Source: CAZAYP01 sp964489425 [NCBI: uncultured Verrucomicrobiota bacterium] (GTDB taxonomy: Bacteria > Verrucomicrobiota > Kiritimatiellia > RZYC01). From it: 21,219 nt of DNA. Below are positions 1 to 7,608 of this stretch, one piece after another. The DNA is taken from the NCBI GenBank assembly GCA_964489425.1, contig CAZAYP010000080.1:1-21219 (forward strand), in the 5' to 3' direction. The notes under the pieces were generated by a model. The model searched no databases and was not told where the DNA came from. It saw nothing but the letters and a program-made list of their open reading frames with translations. Position numbers and translations under genes: made by a program. The number at the start of each line of letters is the position of its first letter. Position 1 is the first letter of the stretch.

Positions 1-1
1 G

Positions 2-997
2 GGCCCCGCCGCGCCGGCGCCGGGCCGGGTGGCGGCGGCCGGCGACGATCTCCCCCTGGAACGGTTCCACGGTCACCGGCGCGCGTTTATCAAGGTGCAG
101 GACGGGTGTGATCTCGGCTGCGCGTACTGCATCGTGCCAACCCTGCGCGGCGCGCCGCGCTGCAAGCCCATGGCCGCGGCCCGGGCCGAGGCCGCAACGC
201 TCGCGCACAACGGGCACCGCGAGATCGTGGTCTCCGGCGTGTGCGTGGGCCGCTACCGCGACCCGGGCTCCGGCGCCGGCCTGGCCGCGCTGCTGCGGGC
301 GTTGGCCCCCACCCCGGGCCTTGCGCGCCTGCGCCTCTCCAGCCTGCACCCGGAAGACTTGACGGACGATCTGCTGGGCGTGTGGGCGGACCACGCCAAC
401 CTGATGCCCCACCTCCACCTTCCGCTGCAGTCCGGCGCCACGCGCATCCTGCGCGCCATGCGGCGCGGGTACCAGGCCGCCGGGTTCATGGCCGCGGTCC
501 GGCGCGTCCGCGCGGCCCTGGACCAGCCCGCGATCACCACGGATATCATCGTGGGATTCCCCGGCGAAACCGAAGACGATTTCCAGCAAACTCTGGAGGT
601 GGCGCGCGCGGCGGCGTTCGCCCAAGTCCACATTTTTCCGTGGTCGCCCCGGCCAGGCACCGCAGCCGCCGAGTTGCCGGGCCGGGTGCCAGCCAGCGTG
701 GTTCAAGCGCGGGTCCAGCGCCTGCACACGCTGGCCCGCGAACTGCAGGCCGCCGCCTTGCAGGCCTGGGTCGGGCGCGAAGCCGACGTGTTGGTGGAAG
801 AACCCGACCCGCGCCATGACCGGACCCAGGGCCATACCGAGCGCTACCTGGTGGCGCGGATCGCGCCGGGCGGCGCGCCCGCCGGCACCCTGCTGAAGGT
901 TGTGGTCACCGGCGTGGCCAACGGGCGGCTCGTGGCGCAGCGCGCGCCGGGGCCCAGTCCGCTCCGGCGTCTCGACAGGCCGGCACCCATGGGATAG
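2..997 (+). CDS. mtaB: tRNA t6A methylthiotransferase, MtaB type (5' end outside window)
   Basis: Radical-SAM enzyme of the MiaB/MtaB/RimO family. MtaB converts N6-threonylcarbamoyladenosine at tRNA position 37 to its 2-methylthio form in the cytoplasm. The 4Fe-4S motif CxxxCxxC is visible (Cys codons at 107, 119 and 128, in GCDLGCAYC), followed by IVP and RG. The segment REIVVSGVCVGRY matches the MtaB-type strand better than MiaB or RimO. Later come the SAM-domain stretches LHLPLQSG and TDIIVGFPGET, and a C-terminal TRAM-like RNA-binding region (about the last 60 residues). The reading frame is open to the first base and the N-terminal methylthiotransferase domain, normally about 100-130 residues, is missing, so the gene is cut by the window edge rather than truncated. 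The GTG at 29 is therefore not the true start. The two genes that follow on the same strand are closely spaced. MtaB versus MiaB is inferred from short motifs. Confidence 0.85.
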   Translation, partial: GPAAPAPGRVAAAGDDLPLERFHGHRRAFIKVQDGCDLGCAYCIVPTLRGAPRCKPMAAARAEAATLAHNGHREIVVSGVCVGRYRDPGSGAGLAALLRALAPTPGLARLRLSSLHPEDLTDDLLGVWADHANLMPHLHLPLQSGATRILRAMRRGYQAAGFMAAVRRVRAALDQPAITTDIIVGFPGETEDDFQQTLEVARAAAFAQVHIFPWSPRPGTAAAELPGRVPASVVQARVQRLHTLARELQAAALQAWVGREADVLVEEPDPRHDRTQGHTERYLVARIAPGGAPAGTLLKVVVTGVANGRLVAQRAPGPSPLRRLDRPAPMG

Positions 998-1013
998 AAT
1001 GGCCGCACCTTGT

Positions 1014-1022
1014 GGGAGGAGG
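1014..1022 (+). promoter_or_regulatory. Shine-Dalgarno site fixing the glutaminyl cyclase start
   Basis: GGGAGGAGG lies 4 bases before the ATG at 1027. A GTG at 1012 is in frame but overlaps this site, so the ATG is the better start. Confidence 0.75.
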
Positions 1023-1026
1023 AACC

Positions 1027-1875
1027 ATGGCCTTGTTCAACGTTGCAGGTCGGGCGCTGTCTGGAACATGGGGCGTGGCGCTGGTGGTGATCCTGGGACT
1101 GGGCGGGTGTCGGCCCGCAGCGCCCGGCGCATCGGCCGGCGCGCCCAGCCTGGCCTACCAGGTGGTCCGGTCGTATCCGCACGATCCGCGCTCGTTTACC
1201 CAGGGCCTGGACTTTGACCAGGGGGCCCTGTTTGAAGGGACGGGGAATTACGGCGGCACCCGGATCAAGAAGGTGGACCTGGCCACCGGCAACACGCTGC
1301 AGCAGCGCTCCGTGCCAGTCCAATACTTCGGCGAGGGAATCACGGTGTTCAGCAACCGCATCTACCAGCTGACCTGGAAAGAACACCTGGGGTTCATTTA
1401 TGACCGTGACACGTTCGAGCTGCTGGACGAATTCCACCTGCCGGGAGAAGGCTGGGGCCTGACTCACGACGGGACCCGCCTGATCTTGAGCGACGGCACC
1501 GACCGGCTGCATTTCATGAACCCCAGGGACGGCAGCATCACAGGCGGGGTTTCCGTGCGCGACGCCGGGCAACCGGTCACCCACCTGAACGAGTTGGAAT
1601 ACGTGGACGGCGTAATTTATGCCAACGTCTGGCCCACGGACCGGATTGCCCGGATTGATCCGGCCACCGGCGCGGTCACGGGCTGGCTGGATCTTGCCGG
1701 GCTGCTCAAGCTCCCGGCGGGCCAACCCGCGGACGTGGACGTGCTGAACGGGATGGCCTATGATCCGGGCAGCCGGCACCTGTTTGTCACCGGAAAATAT
1801 TGGCCGTATCTGTACGAGATTTCGCTGGCGCCTGCGCCGGCGCCCACCGCGGGGTCTCCGCAACCACGGGATTAA
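1027..1875 (+). CDS. Glutaminyl-peptide cyclotransferase, plant/bacterial beta-propeller type, lipoprotein
   Basis: Glutaminyl cyclases of this family (Pfam Glu_cyclase_2) convert N-terminal Gln of exported peptides to pyroglutamate. The 282-residue product has a signal sequence ending in the lipobox LGGC (Cys28), so it should be a lipoprotein facing the periplasm or cell exterior. Family landmarks run through the chain: YPHDPRSFTQGL, LFEGTGNYGGTRI, YFGEGITVF, the EGWGLTHDG strand, LNELEYVDGVIYANVW, and near the end LNGMAYDP and LFVTGKYWPYLYEI. Together they give the WD-like repeats of a five-bladed propeller. Length is normal for the family. The start is set by a strong ribosome binding site just before it. 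It lies 29 bases after the methylthiotransferase gene and 56 bases before the thioesterase gene, so the three may be co-transcribed, although no functional link is evident. The family call is secure; the physiological substrate is unknown. Confidence 0.9.
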   Translation: MALFNVAGRALSGTWGVALVVILGLGGCRPAAPGASAGAPSLAYQVVRSYPHDPRSFTQGLDFDQGALFEGTGNYGGTRIKKVDLATGNTLQQRSVPVQYFGEGITVFSNRIYQLTWKEHLGFIYDRDTFELLDEFHLPGEGWGLTHDGTRLILSDGTDRLHFMNPRDGSITGGVSVRDAGQPVTHLNELEYVDGVIYANVWPTDRIARIDPATGAVTGWLDLAGLLKLPAGQPADVDVLNGMAYDPGSRHLFVTGKYWPYLYEISLAPAPAPTAGSPQPRD

Positions 1876-1931
1876 ATCCGTGCAGCGCGCCGGACCGGCA
1901 TGGTAACCTTGGTGGCGAGCACAGGGAGGCC

Positions 1932-2357
1932 ATGATGGATTTTGAGGCGATCCGCAAGCTGTTCAAGGAGCGCGACCGATTTGCCGCGCAAAACGGGATC
2001 GAGTTGCTGGAGGTGGGGGACGGCCGGGCCGTGGCCCGCATGCAGGTGGCGGAGCGCCACCTGAACGGCCATGATATCGTGCACGGGGGCGCCGTGTTCA
2101 CCTTGGCGGACTACGCCTTTGCCGCGGCCAGCAACTCGCATGGGGTGATCGCGGTGTCCATCAGCGTCAGCATCAACTACATCAAGGCGACCCGCGTGGG
2201 GGATGTGCTGACCGCCACCGCCGTGGAGACTGCGCGCAACCCCAAGCTGGGCTACTACACGGTGACGATCACGGATGCCGCCGGGACGGCCGTGGCCGTG
2301 TTTCAAGGCATGACGTACTTCAAGAAAGACACCGTGGACGCGATGGCGCGGGCTTGA
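1932..2357 (+). CDS. PaaI-family hotdog acyl-CoA thioesterase
   Basis: Hotdog-fold thioesterase of 141 residues, the usual length, which would hydrolyse acyl- or aryl-CoA thioesters in the cytoplasm. The central block LNGHDIVHGGAVFTLADYAF matches the PaaI active-site region: Asn45 and His51 with the GG that follows, and Asp60 in LADYAF at the position of the PaaI catalytic Asp. CNS in E. coli PaaI corresponds to SNS here. The start is one of two tandem ATGs (1932 or 1935) behind GGGAGG at 1924-1929; an open frame upstream to 1800 overlaps the cyclase gene and has no better ribosome binding site. No phenylacetate catabolic genes lie nearby, so the specific substrate cannot be assigned and a general housekeeping thioesterase is as likely. 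Only 9 bases separate its stop from that of the convergent gene on the other strand. Confidence 0.88.
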   Translation: MMDFEAIRKLFKERDRFAAQNGIELLEVGDGRAVARMQVAERHLNGHDIVHGGAVFTLADYAFAAASNSHGVIAVSISVSINYIKATRVGDVLTATAVETARNPKLGYYTVTITDAAGTAVAVFQGMTYFKKDTVDAMARA

Positions 2358-2366
2358 GGCCAGGAT

Positions 2367-2660
2367 TCAGGCCAGGGCCGCCTCGGGATCGTACAGCGGC
2401 AGCGGCTTGCGCTCGTCCATCAGCGTTTCTTCCGTTTCCAGCACGCTGAACGGGCCTTCTTTTTCAAGGATCACCAGGCTGGTGGCGTAGTTGGGGCTGG
2501 CGCAGCTCATGGGCGCCATGCTCTTCACATGCCAGCCGTTACGCAGGATGTTGTTGAGGTGGGCGATGTTGTTGCGGTCGCTGCCGAAAGTGACGTGGGC
2601 CGGGCCCACTTGGGTGAGCAGGATGAACGCTCGTTCGCGCGAACAATCTCGGTTGGCCAT
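2367..2660 (-). CDS. Unrecognised 97-residue protein, possibly DUF4177-like
   Basis: Small soluble protein starting MANRDCSRERAF. I do not recognise it confidently. It has no signal peptide or membrane segment. The start is chosen at 2660 because AAAGGAAG lies a few bases upstream; an open frame continuing to 2801 lacks such a site and looks like intergenic sequence. The middle, with VTFGSDRNNIAHLNNILRNG then WHVKSMAPM and ATSLVILEKE, has the pattern of small alpha/beta proteins such as DUF4177 (helix with LN..L..GW, strand, then a strand ending in a charged ILKRE-like motif). This is a weak resemblance by eye. The C-terminus is acidic and Pro-rich. The gene follows the large secreted GHL15-esterase gene on the same strand after 142 bases containing hairpins, so it may have its own promoter. 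Codon usage looks like that of the surrounding genes. Confidence 0.7.
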   Translation of the reverse strand: MANRDCSRERAFILLTQVGPAHVTFGSDRNNIAHLNNILRNGWHVKSMAPMSCASPNYATSLVILEKEGPFSVLETEETLMDERKPLPLYDPEAALA

Positions 2661-2732
2661 ACCCAGCTTCCTTTCTGGCGATCGGGCGACGCGCCCCCGC
2701 CGGTTGTGCTTGAGGGGCGGTAAGCAGGGGGT

Positions 2733-2798
2733 GTGCCACAAGCGCGTGGCACGGGCCTCCCGGGCCGTGGTGGGGAACGCGGGACAGGAGCCCCGCGC
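2733..2798 (-). terminator. Hairpins after the GHL15-esterase gene, possible terminator
   Basis: Two inverted repeats lie between the stop of the large secreted gene and the small gene that follows. One is a perfect 7-bp stem, GTGCCAC/GTGGCAC, at 2733-2739 and 2746-2752 with a 6-base loop. The other is GCGGG/CCCGC at 2779-2783 and 2792-2796, starting a few bases after the stop codon. Neither is followed by a T-run on the minus strand, so they could equally be 3'-end stabilising structures. Confidence 0.25.
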
Positions 2799-2802
2799 CA
2801 CG

Positions 2803-5800
2803 TCACAGCAGCAGCCAGAGCCAGGGCAGGCCCTTGCCCGTCAGGCCGCGGCGTTCGGCGCGCGTGCTGAAGGCGCCCCACCCCTCGGCATTGACCGCGC
2901 GCACCCAGTAGTAGTAGGTCAGGCCCGGGTTGGCGCTGGTTTGCTCGTAGCTGGTCGCCGCTACGTGGCCGGCCAGCAGGACGGCCGACACCAAGTTGCC
3001 ATCCGTGCTGTGCCAGACCTCGTAATCGACAGCCTCCGGGACCGCCGACCATGAGACCTGAACCCGGGTCAGGTCGCCGGTCGACACGACCGTGACGCTG
3101 GCCGGCGCCGGCAGGTTGTTGGTGGCCAGTTCCAGCACCAGGCGGTTGCCCGCCGTGCCGACCTGGGCCGCGGGAATGGTGAACAGGCCCTTGGCATCCG
3201 CCACGATCACCCCGTTCTGCACCTGGTTGGAACCCGGCAGCGCGAGGTTGCGCCACTGGGCCGAGGCGCCGGCCTGGCGCGGGAAGCGCTGCAGGCGGCG
3301 CGGGGTCACGTCCACTGTGCCGGCCACGGTCTGCGAACGCAGCACGATCTCATACCGGGTGGGGGTGTCCACGACGGCGCCGTCAAAATTGTTCCACGAG
3401 CACGACCACTCGAGGGTGTTGTTGTAAAGCGAGATGGCCACCGGCGGATAGGCCGGGTCGGTGCTGAGGTTGCTCAGGCCCGGAACGCTCTCGTCCCTGA
3501 CCACGGTAAAGCCATAAAAAGCCGGGGCGCCAGCCAGGTTGGGCGGCAGGCCCTCGAATGCCAACCAGGTGTGGTCGAGGTTGTTCACCACCCCGCCCCA
3601 GCAGCGCCGCGCGGCGTTGAACTTGGCATAGACCGGCCGGGCTTGGGTCGGCCACTCAATCACCATGTCGTTGGTCCCATGGCCAAGGCCCAGCGGCACC
3701 ATCTCGTCGCCCACGCGCCAGAGCAGGTTGGACTGGTGGTTCTGCCAGGTCCAGACGCCCAGGCCGTTGTATTTCTGGAGCGCGTCGGCCCAGTTGGCGG
3801 GCGCCAGCGTGCGCACGGGCAGGTTGCGGGCCACGCTCCCCCACTTGGGTTCAAGATCGCTAAGCCAGGACTGGCCGCCCTGGGTGCCGGCGATGGCGTA
3901 GTCCGTCATGGGCTCCGATGCGTAGGCCGCCGCGAACACGTTGGGGTAGCGCAGGGCCATGGCCAGCGTGGCGCTGCCGCCCATGGAGTGGCCGTACACA
4001 TAGCAGCGGTTGGGGTCCACGGCCTGGTCGGGCGGCTGGCGCATCAGGTCGCGCAGCATGCGCAGCTCGCGGTACTCGGTGTAGTTCACAATCTCGTCGC
4101 CCGCGGGCACCTCGCCGCCCAGGCGAAAGTCGTGATGACGCGCAAATCCATAGTGCCAGGTCTCGTTCATATCCACGGGATAGATCTTGTAGGTGCACCA
4201 GCCCCAGGGATCGGGATCCTCGGTGGGCGGACCGTACGTGTTACCGCCCCAGCCATGCGGGATCAGCGTGGCCGGCGCGGAGCTGTCGGCGCATTCGGGC
4301 TCGTACACGGTGTAGTCGTGGGCGTAGGCGATGGCGTGGTCAATGGCCGGGGTGCCGGGCACGAGGCCGTAGTAAGCGTTCCACGCGCGCGGCGCGTGGA
4401 AGGTCGGATTCCAGATCCGCAGATCCATGTACTGGATATAGACGTGGCCGCCGACGCCGATGTTGTTGGTGAGGTGCACGGGCAGCGGTTCGGCAACGGC
4501 CTCGGCCACCGGGCCCAGGCTGTTGGCGCTGGTGAAGGCGCCGGTGTTTTCCACGCCCAGGGAGTTCACCGTGGCCACCGCGTAGTACCCGTTGCCGCCG
4601 GCCGCGCCCGCAAAGTCGTTGGTGGCCAGGGTCCAGGCCAGGAGGCCCACGTCGGCGGCCAGGGGCGCGCCGTTGTTGGTGATCACCAGTCGGTCGCAAT
4701 AGCGGTTGCGCCAGGTGCCGTTGTCGTCGTAGCGATTGGCATAGAACCGGCCGGAATCCTCCCAGACCTGGTACAGCAGCGCCGCCTGCCCGCGGTTGGC
4801 GGCCGTGATGGGCGCCGTGTGGCGGTAGATTTTATAGGACTCGCCCGCCAGGTCGGCGCGCTCGGTCCAGGTGATGAAGGTCTGGCCGGAGCTGTGCCGG
4901 GCCGCCAGGCCGGTGGGTTGCGGCGGAACATTGGTGTCCACGCCGGGCGCCGCGCCGGCCTTGAGCAGCACGGCGCTGGAACGCTCCGGCAGGGTCACGC
5001 TGGTGACCAGCGCGGACGACAGCACCCCGCCGTAGTCGCCGAACGCATCCACCGCCCCGCCGCCGCTGGCCGCCAGGTTCCAGTAGCTGGTCCCCAGGGC
5101 CGGGATCGCCACCACGTCAGCGCCGGGGTTGACCAGCACCACCCCGTTGCTGAAGTCGCGCCGGTACACGCCCCAGCCGGCGTTCCAGAGATCGTCGAGG
5201 GATCCCGCGGGGCCCGCCAGCGGGGCGCCCAGGTTGATCGTGTATTCCGGGTAGTACTCGGTCGCCACATCGTCGCCCAGGGTCATGATATTGATGTACG
5301 TGCGGGTGCCCTTGATCAGCAGGTAGCTGCCCAGGGCGAACAGGCGCTCGGTGTAGTTGGTGTTGCCCGCGTAGCTCTGGCAGATCAGGACCTTGTTGCT
5401 GCGCACCAAGGCCAGGGCCCGGTTCATCTGCAGCTGCCAGTCCGGCGCGTCGAACGGGTTGTCCGGGCCCCAGAACGCGAAGCCCTCGATCATGCCGCCG
5501 TGTCCCAAGCCGTAATCCATCTCCAGCCAGCCCGTGACCAGGCCGCCGATATTGGGCAGGAACAGGTAGCCATTGGTGTCCGCCTCGAACGCCGCGCGGA
5601 TTTGACGCCCGTATGTTTCCAGGTTGGGCACCCAGTTGTTCAGGCACTCGTCGATATCCTCGAACCAGGGGTGGCTGGGGCTGCACTGGCCAAAGATGTA
5701 GCCGTCGGGCGTGAAGCTGTCGGCGAACACGCCATCGTCCTGCGCGGCCGTGATGCGCGCCAGCACAGTGGTGGTCCAGTACTGCGGGAAGGTGGTGTTG

Positions 5801-6231
5801 GGGGTGGCGTTGGTGTAGAGCACGTTCATCACATCCCAGTTCCACAGTGTCTGGTGCACGCGCTGGGCCGCCGGGGTGTAGAAAAACCAGTTGGCCTGGC
5901 TGTTGACCGTGTCCCAATCCGAGGTCCACGTATCGCCCACGATGAAGTTGTGCGCGCCACAGCCGATGCCCAGCTGGTAGTGCAGGCACAGGAAATCCGG
6001 GTTGTACGCGCGCAGGGCGTCGATCTGCGAGCGCCGCATTTTTTGCGTGCCGGCCAAATGCGTGGCCGCGAACTGGCGCTGGGCCTCGGTCATCGATTCA
6101 GGCAACTGGTCCGCGAACACGCTGATGATGGCCGTGGTGTCCGGCCAGGGACGCGCCGCCGGCGCCGGTAACGAGGCCGCCAGGTACAGACTTGAAACAA
6201 GCAGACTCCCAAGCAGCCATTTCGGCGTCAT
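2803..6231 (-). CDS. Secreted GHL15-like glycosidase fused to an alpha/beta-hydrolase esterase, with fibronectin-type domains
   Basis: Exported 1142-residue protein. Residues 1-26 form a signal peptide (MTPKWLLGSLLVSSLYLAAS). Residues ~30-425 resemble the hypothetical glycosyl hydrolase family 15 (GHL15), a TIM-barrel family: strands such as LCLHYQLG, DDGVFADSF (candidate acids Asp166, Asp171), LFLPNIGG and MIEGFAFW (Glu249). Residues ~434-570 look fibronectin III-like. Residues ~575-910 form an alpha/beta hydrolase of the esterase/PHB-depolymerase sort: oxyanion segment IPHGWGGN (658-664), nucleophile elbow GHSMGGS (Ser749), HGTNDMV (Asp855) and DHTW (His887), a complete putative triad. Residues ~930-1035 are a further beta-rich region, ~1040-1125 another fibronectin III domain, and the chain ends in GLPWLWLLL. 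AAGGAGGGG just before the ATG supports the start. Likely role: attack on an esterified polysaccharide outside the cell; the substrate is unknown. Divergent from another secreted protein. Confidence 0.8.
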   Translation of the reverse strand: MTPKWLLGSLLVSSLYLAASLPAPAARPWPDTTAIISVFADQLPESMTEAQRQFAATHLAGTQKMRRSQIDALRAYNPDFLCLHYQLGIGCGAHNFIVGDTWTSDWDTVNSQANWFFYTPAAQRVHQTLWNWDVMNVLYTNATPNTTFPQYWTTTVLARITAAQDDGVFADSFTPDGYIFGQCSPSHPWFEDIDECLNNWVPNLETYGRQIRAAFEADTNGYLFLPNIGGLVTGWLEMDYGLGHGGMIEGFAFWGPDNPFDAPDWQLQMNRALALVRSNKVLICQSYAGNTNYTERLFALGSYLLIKGTRTYINIMTLGDDVATEYYPEYTINLGAPLAGPAGSLDDLWNAGWGVYRRDFSNGVVLVNPGADVVAIPALGTSYWNLAASGGGAVDAFGDYGGVLSSALVTSVTLPERSSAVLLKAGAAPGVDTNVPPQPTGLAARHSSGQTFITWTERADLAGESYKIYRHTAPITAANRGQAALLYQVWEDSGRFYANRYDDNGTWRNRYCDRLVITNNGAPLAADVGLLAWTLATNDFAGAAGGNGYYAVATVNSLGVENTGAFTSANSLGPVAEAVAEPLPVHLTNNIGVGGHVYIQYMDLRIWNPTFHAPRAWNAYYGLVPGTPAIDHAIAYAHDYTVYEPECADSSAPATLIPHGWGGNTYGPPTEDPDPWGWCTYKIYPVDMNETWHYGFARHHDFRLGGEVPAGDEIVNYTEYRELRMLRDLMRQPPDQAVDPNRCYVYGHSMGGSATLAMALRYPNVFAAAYASEPMTDYAIAGTQGGQSWLSDLEPKWGSVARNLPVRTLAPANWADALQKYNGLGVWTWQNHQSNLLWRVGDEMVPLGLGHGTNDMVIEWPTQARPVYAKFNAARRCWGGVVNNLDHTWLAFEGLPPNLAGAPAFYGFTVVRDESVPGLSNLSTDPAYPPVAISLYNNTLEWSCSWNNFDGAVVDTPTRYEIVLRSQTVAGTVDVTPRRLQRFPRQAGASAQWRNLALPGSNQVQNGVIVADAKGLFTIPAAQVGTAGNRLVLELATNNLPAPASVTVVSTGDLTRVQVSWSAVPEAVDYEVWHSTDGNLVSAVLLAGHVAATSYEQTSANPGLTYYYWVRAVNAEGWGAFSTRAERRGLTGKGLPWLWLLL

Positions 6232-6411
6232 ATCCCCTCCTTCATCCGGGTTGTCAGGGCCGCGGCACTATCGCACACGGCGCACACCGGGGCAAGCGTG
6301 CAAACACGCGCGCACCCGGGGCATCACCGCCCGGGCAAGGTTGATCCATCCTTTTCATCCCATTTGGTGTATATTCACAAGATAAGGAGTTCTTGCGCGG
6401 AATAAACACTT
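6232..6411. promoter_or_regulatory. Shared intergenic region between two divergent secreted-protein genes
   Basis: These 180 bases must hold the promoters of both flanking genes. They contain a CCCGGG inverted pair (6315-6320 and 6330-6335, 9-base spacer) and a small hairpin GCGTG/CACGC (6296-6300 and 6305-6309). The part nearest the plus-strand gene is clearly AT-richer than the rest. No known operator was recognised. Confidence 0.5.
6370..6375 (+). promoter_or_regulatory. Possible -10 element for the secreted choice-of-anchor-J-like gene
   Basis: TATATT stands out in an AT-rich patch 36 bases before the start codon. No convincing -35 box lies at 16-18 bases; TTGATC at 6341 is 23 bases upstream. 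Weak evidence. Confidence 0.25.
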
Positions 6412-7608
6412 ATGAAGTTAAAGTCTATCGTGGCGTCCCTGGTGATCGCGCGGCTGGTCCTGGTCGCGCTGACCGGCCAGGCGGCCACGTTGCTCGACGA
6501 ATCGTTTCAAGGCGCGCTGTTCCCGCCCTCCGGCTGGATCACGAACCAGTTGCCTGCCGACTGGGCGGTGTGGGAACGCCGCAACGTCTATGGCACCACA
6601 GGAATGCAATACGCCGCCTATGCCGAGGGCCTGGGCTCGGCCCTCCGCGTGTGGGATGGCACGCTGTGGACGCCGGAGATCGACTGCTTCGCCTATACCA
6701 ATGTCCGGATCGTTGTGGACCAGGACTACTCGTACGATCCCTGGGGCAAGGACACCGAGGTCTTCCTGTACGTGATGCCCGGCCCGGGCGCCGGCAGCAA
6801 CACGCTCTATGCCTCCGGCCCGACCAGCGGGTGGGACTCCGCCAACCTGCGCGCGCCCCAGGCCGACGCCCACCACGGGGTGAAGTTCGGGTTCCGGTTG
6901 AAGGATGGGCCCAACATGACCGGCAACGGTTGGCGGGCTTACTGGAAACTGTTCCGCGTGACCGTTACCGCGGATCCGCGCCCCGTCCCGCCGGGCGCGC
7001 CCGCCTTCATCTACCTGGCCACGAACTGTTACTCCAACGCCCTCTATGTCGCGTGGCCGGCCAGCGCGCTGGCGCAAGGGTACCGGCTGGACCAGCGCGC
7101 CCGCAACTCCAACGGCGTGTGGACCGGATGGTCCGCGAAGGGGCGGGGGCCGGAGCGGCACCAGTTCATCGACAACCTGTCCCCCGCGTATGGGTACCAG
7201 TACCGGGTGTGCGCGACCAACGGTGGCGGCCTCAGTGCGACGGTCACCTCGGCGGTGGGCGTGTGCCATGTCAGCGGCCTGGCCGCGCCCTACCCCGTGG
7301 TGGCGAGCCGGGGCGGGGCGGCGCGCCGGGTGGACCTGACCTGGATCGTGAATCCGGTCGCCACCCGCGCCCGCATTTACGGATCCGCGGCGGAGTTTAA
7401 CAACGCGCCGACCCTGCTTTACCAGTCGCCGGCCGCTTGCTCATCCTGGACCGACACCGGCGTCACGGCCTTCGAGACGCGCTATTACTGGGTGTGCGCG
7501 GGCACCGCGGACGGATCGGCCTGGAGCCTGCGCGGCGCGCCGGTCGAGGGCCTGGCCGGCGGCGCGGCCGGCGTCACGGGCGCGCTGTTCCTGCTGCTCG
7601 GCTATTGA
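6412..7608 (+). CDS. Secreted protein, choice-of-anchor-J/cleaved-adhesin-like domain plus fibronectin-like repeats
   Basis: Exported 398-residue protein with a signal peptide (MKLKSIVASLVIARLVLVAL, cleavage probably near GQA). Residues ~26-185 begin ATLLDESFQGALFPPSGW and continue with W-rich jelly-roll strands (WDGTLWTPEID, VDQDYSYDPWGKDTEVFLYV). This is the pattern of choice-of-anchor-J or cleaved-adhesin carbohydrate-binding-like domains. Two fibronectin III-like repeats follow (~195-290 and ~295-375), ending YYWVCAGTADG. The C-terminus VEGLAGGAAGVTGALFLLLGY is a small hydrophobic tail. No catalytic motif is evident, so a binding or surface role is inferred. An in-frame TAA at 6403 limits the start to ATG 6412. 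The clear AAGGAG at 6384 is 22 bases away, too far, so initiation may rely on GGAA at 6399 or the A-rich leader. It is divergent from the GHL15-esterase gene, whose last domain and tail look alike. Confidence 0.72.
   Translation: MKLKSIVASLVIARLVLVALTGQAATLLDESFQGALFPPSGWITNQLPADWAVWERRNVYGTTGMQYAAYAEGLGSALRVWDGTLWTPEIDCFAYTNVRIVVDQDYSYDPWGKDTEVFLYVMPGPGAGSNTLYASGPTSGWDSANLRAPQADAHHGVKFGFRLKDGPNMTGNGWRAYWKLFRVTVTADPRPVPPGAPAFIYLATNCYSNALYVAWPASALAQGYRLDQRARNSNGVWTGWSAKGRGPERHQFIDNLSPAYGYQYRVCATNGGGLSATVTSAVGVCHVSGLAAPYPVVASRGGAARRVDLTWIVNPVATRARIYGSAAEFNNAPTLLYQSPAACSSWTDTGVTAFETRYYWVCAGTADGSAWSLRGAPVEGLAGGAAGVTGALFLLLGY

Noticed and set aside
1012-1026. GTG at 1012 as start of the glutaminyl cyclase
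   Set aside because: It lies on the ribosome binding site; ATG 1027 gives a normal lipoprotein signal.
3571-6171. Long open frame (866 codons) on the plus strand opposite the GHL15-esterase gene
   Set aside because: Antisense shadow: GC-rich codons in the real gene rarely give stops on the other strand. The translation is Gly/Val/His/Arg-rich with no domain, and the minus-strand gene has a signal peptide and catalytic motifs.
6393-7400. TTG-initiated 335-codon frame over the choice-of-anchor-J-like gene
   Set aside because: It begins only 3 bases after AAGGAG, is Arg/Gly-rich without domains, and is out of frame with the signal peptide and YYWV repeats.
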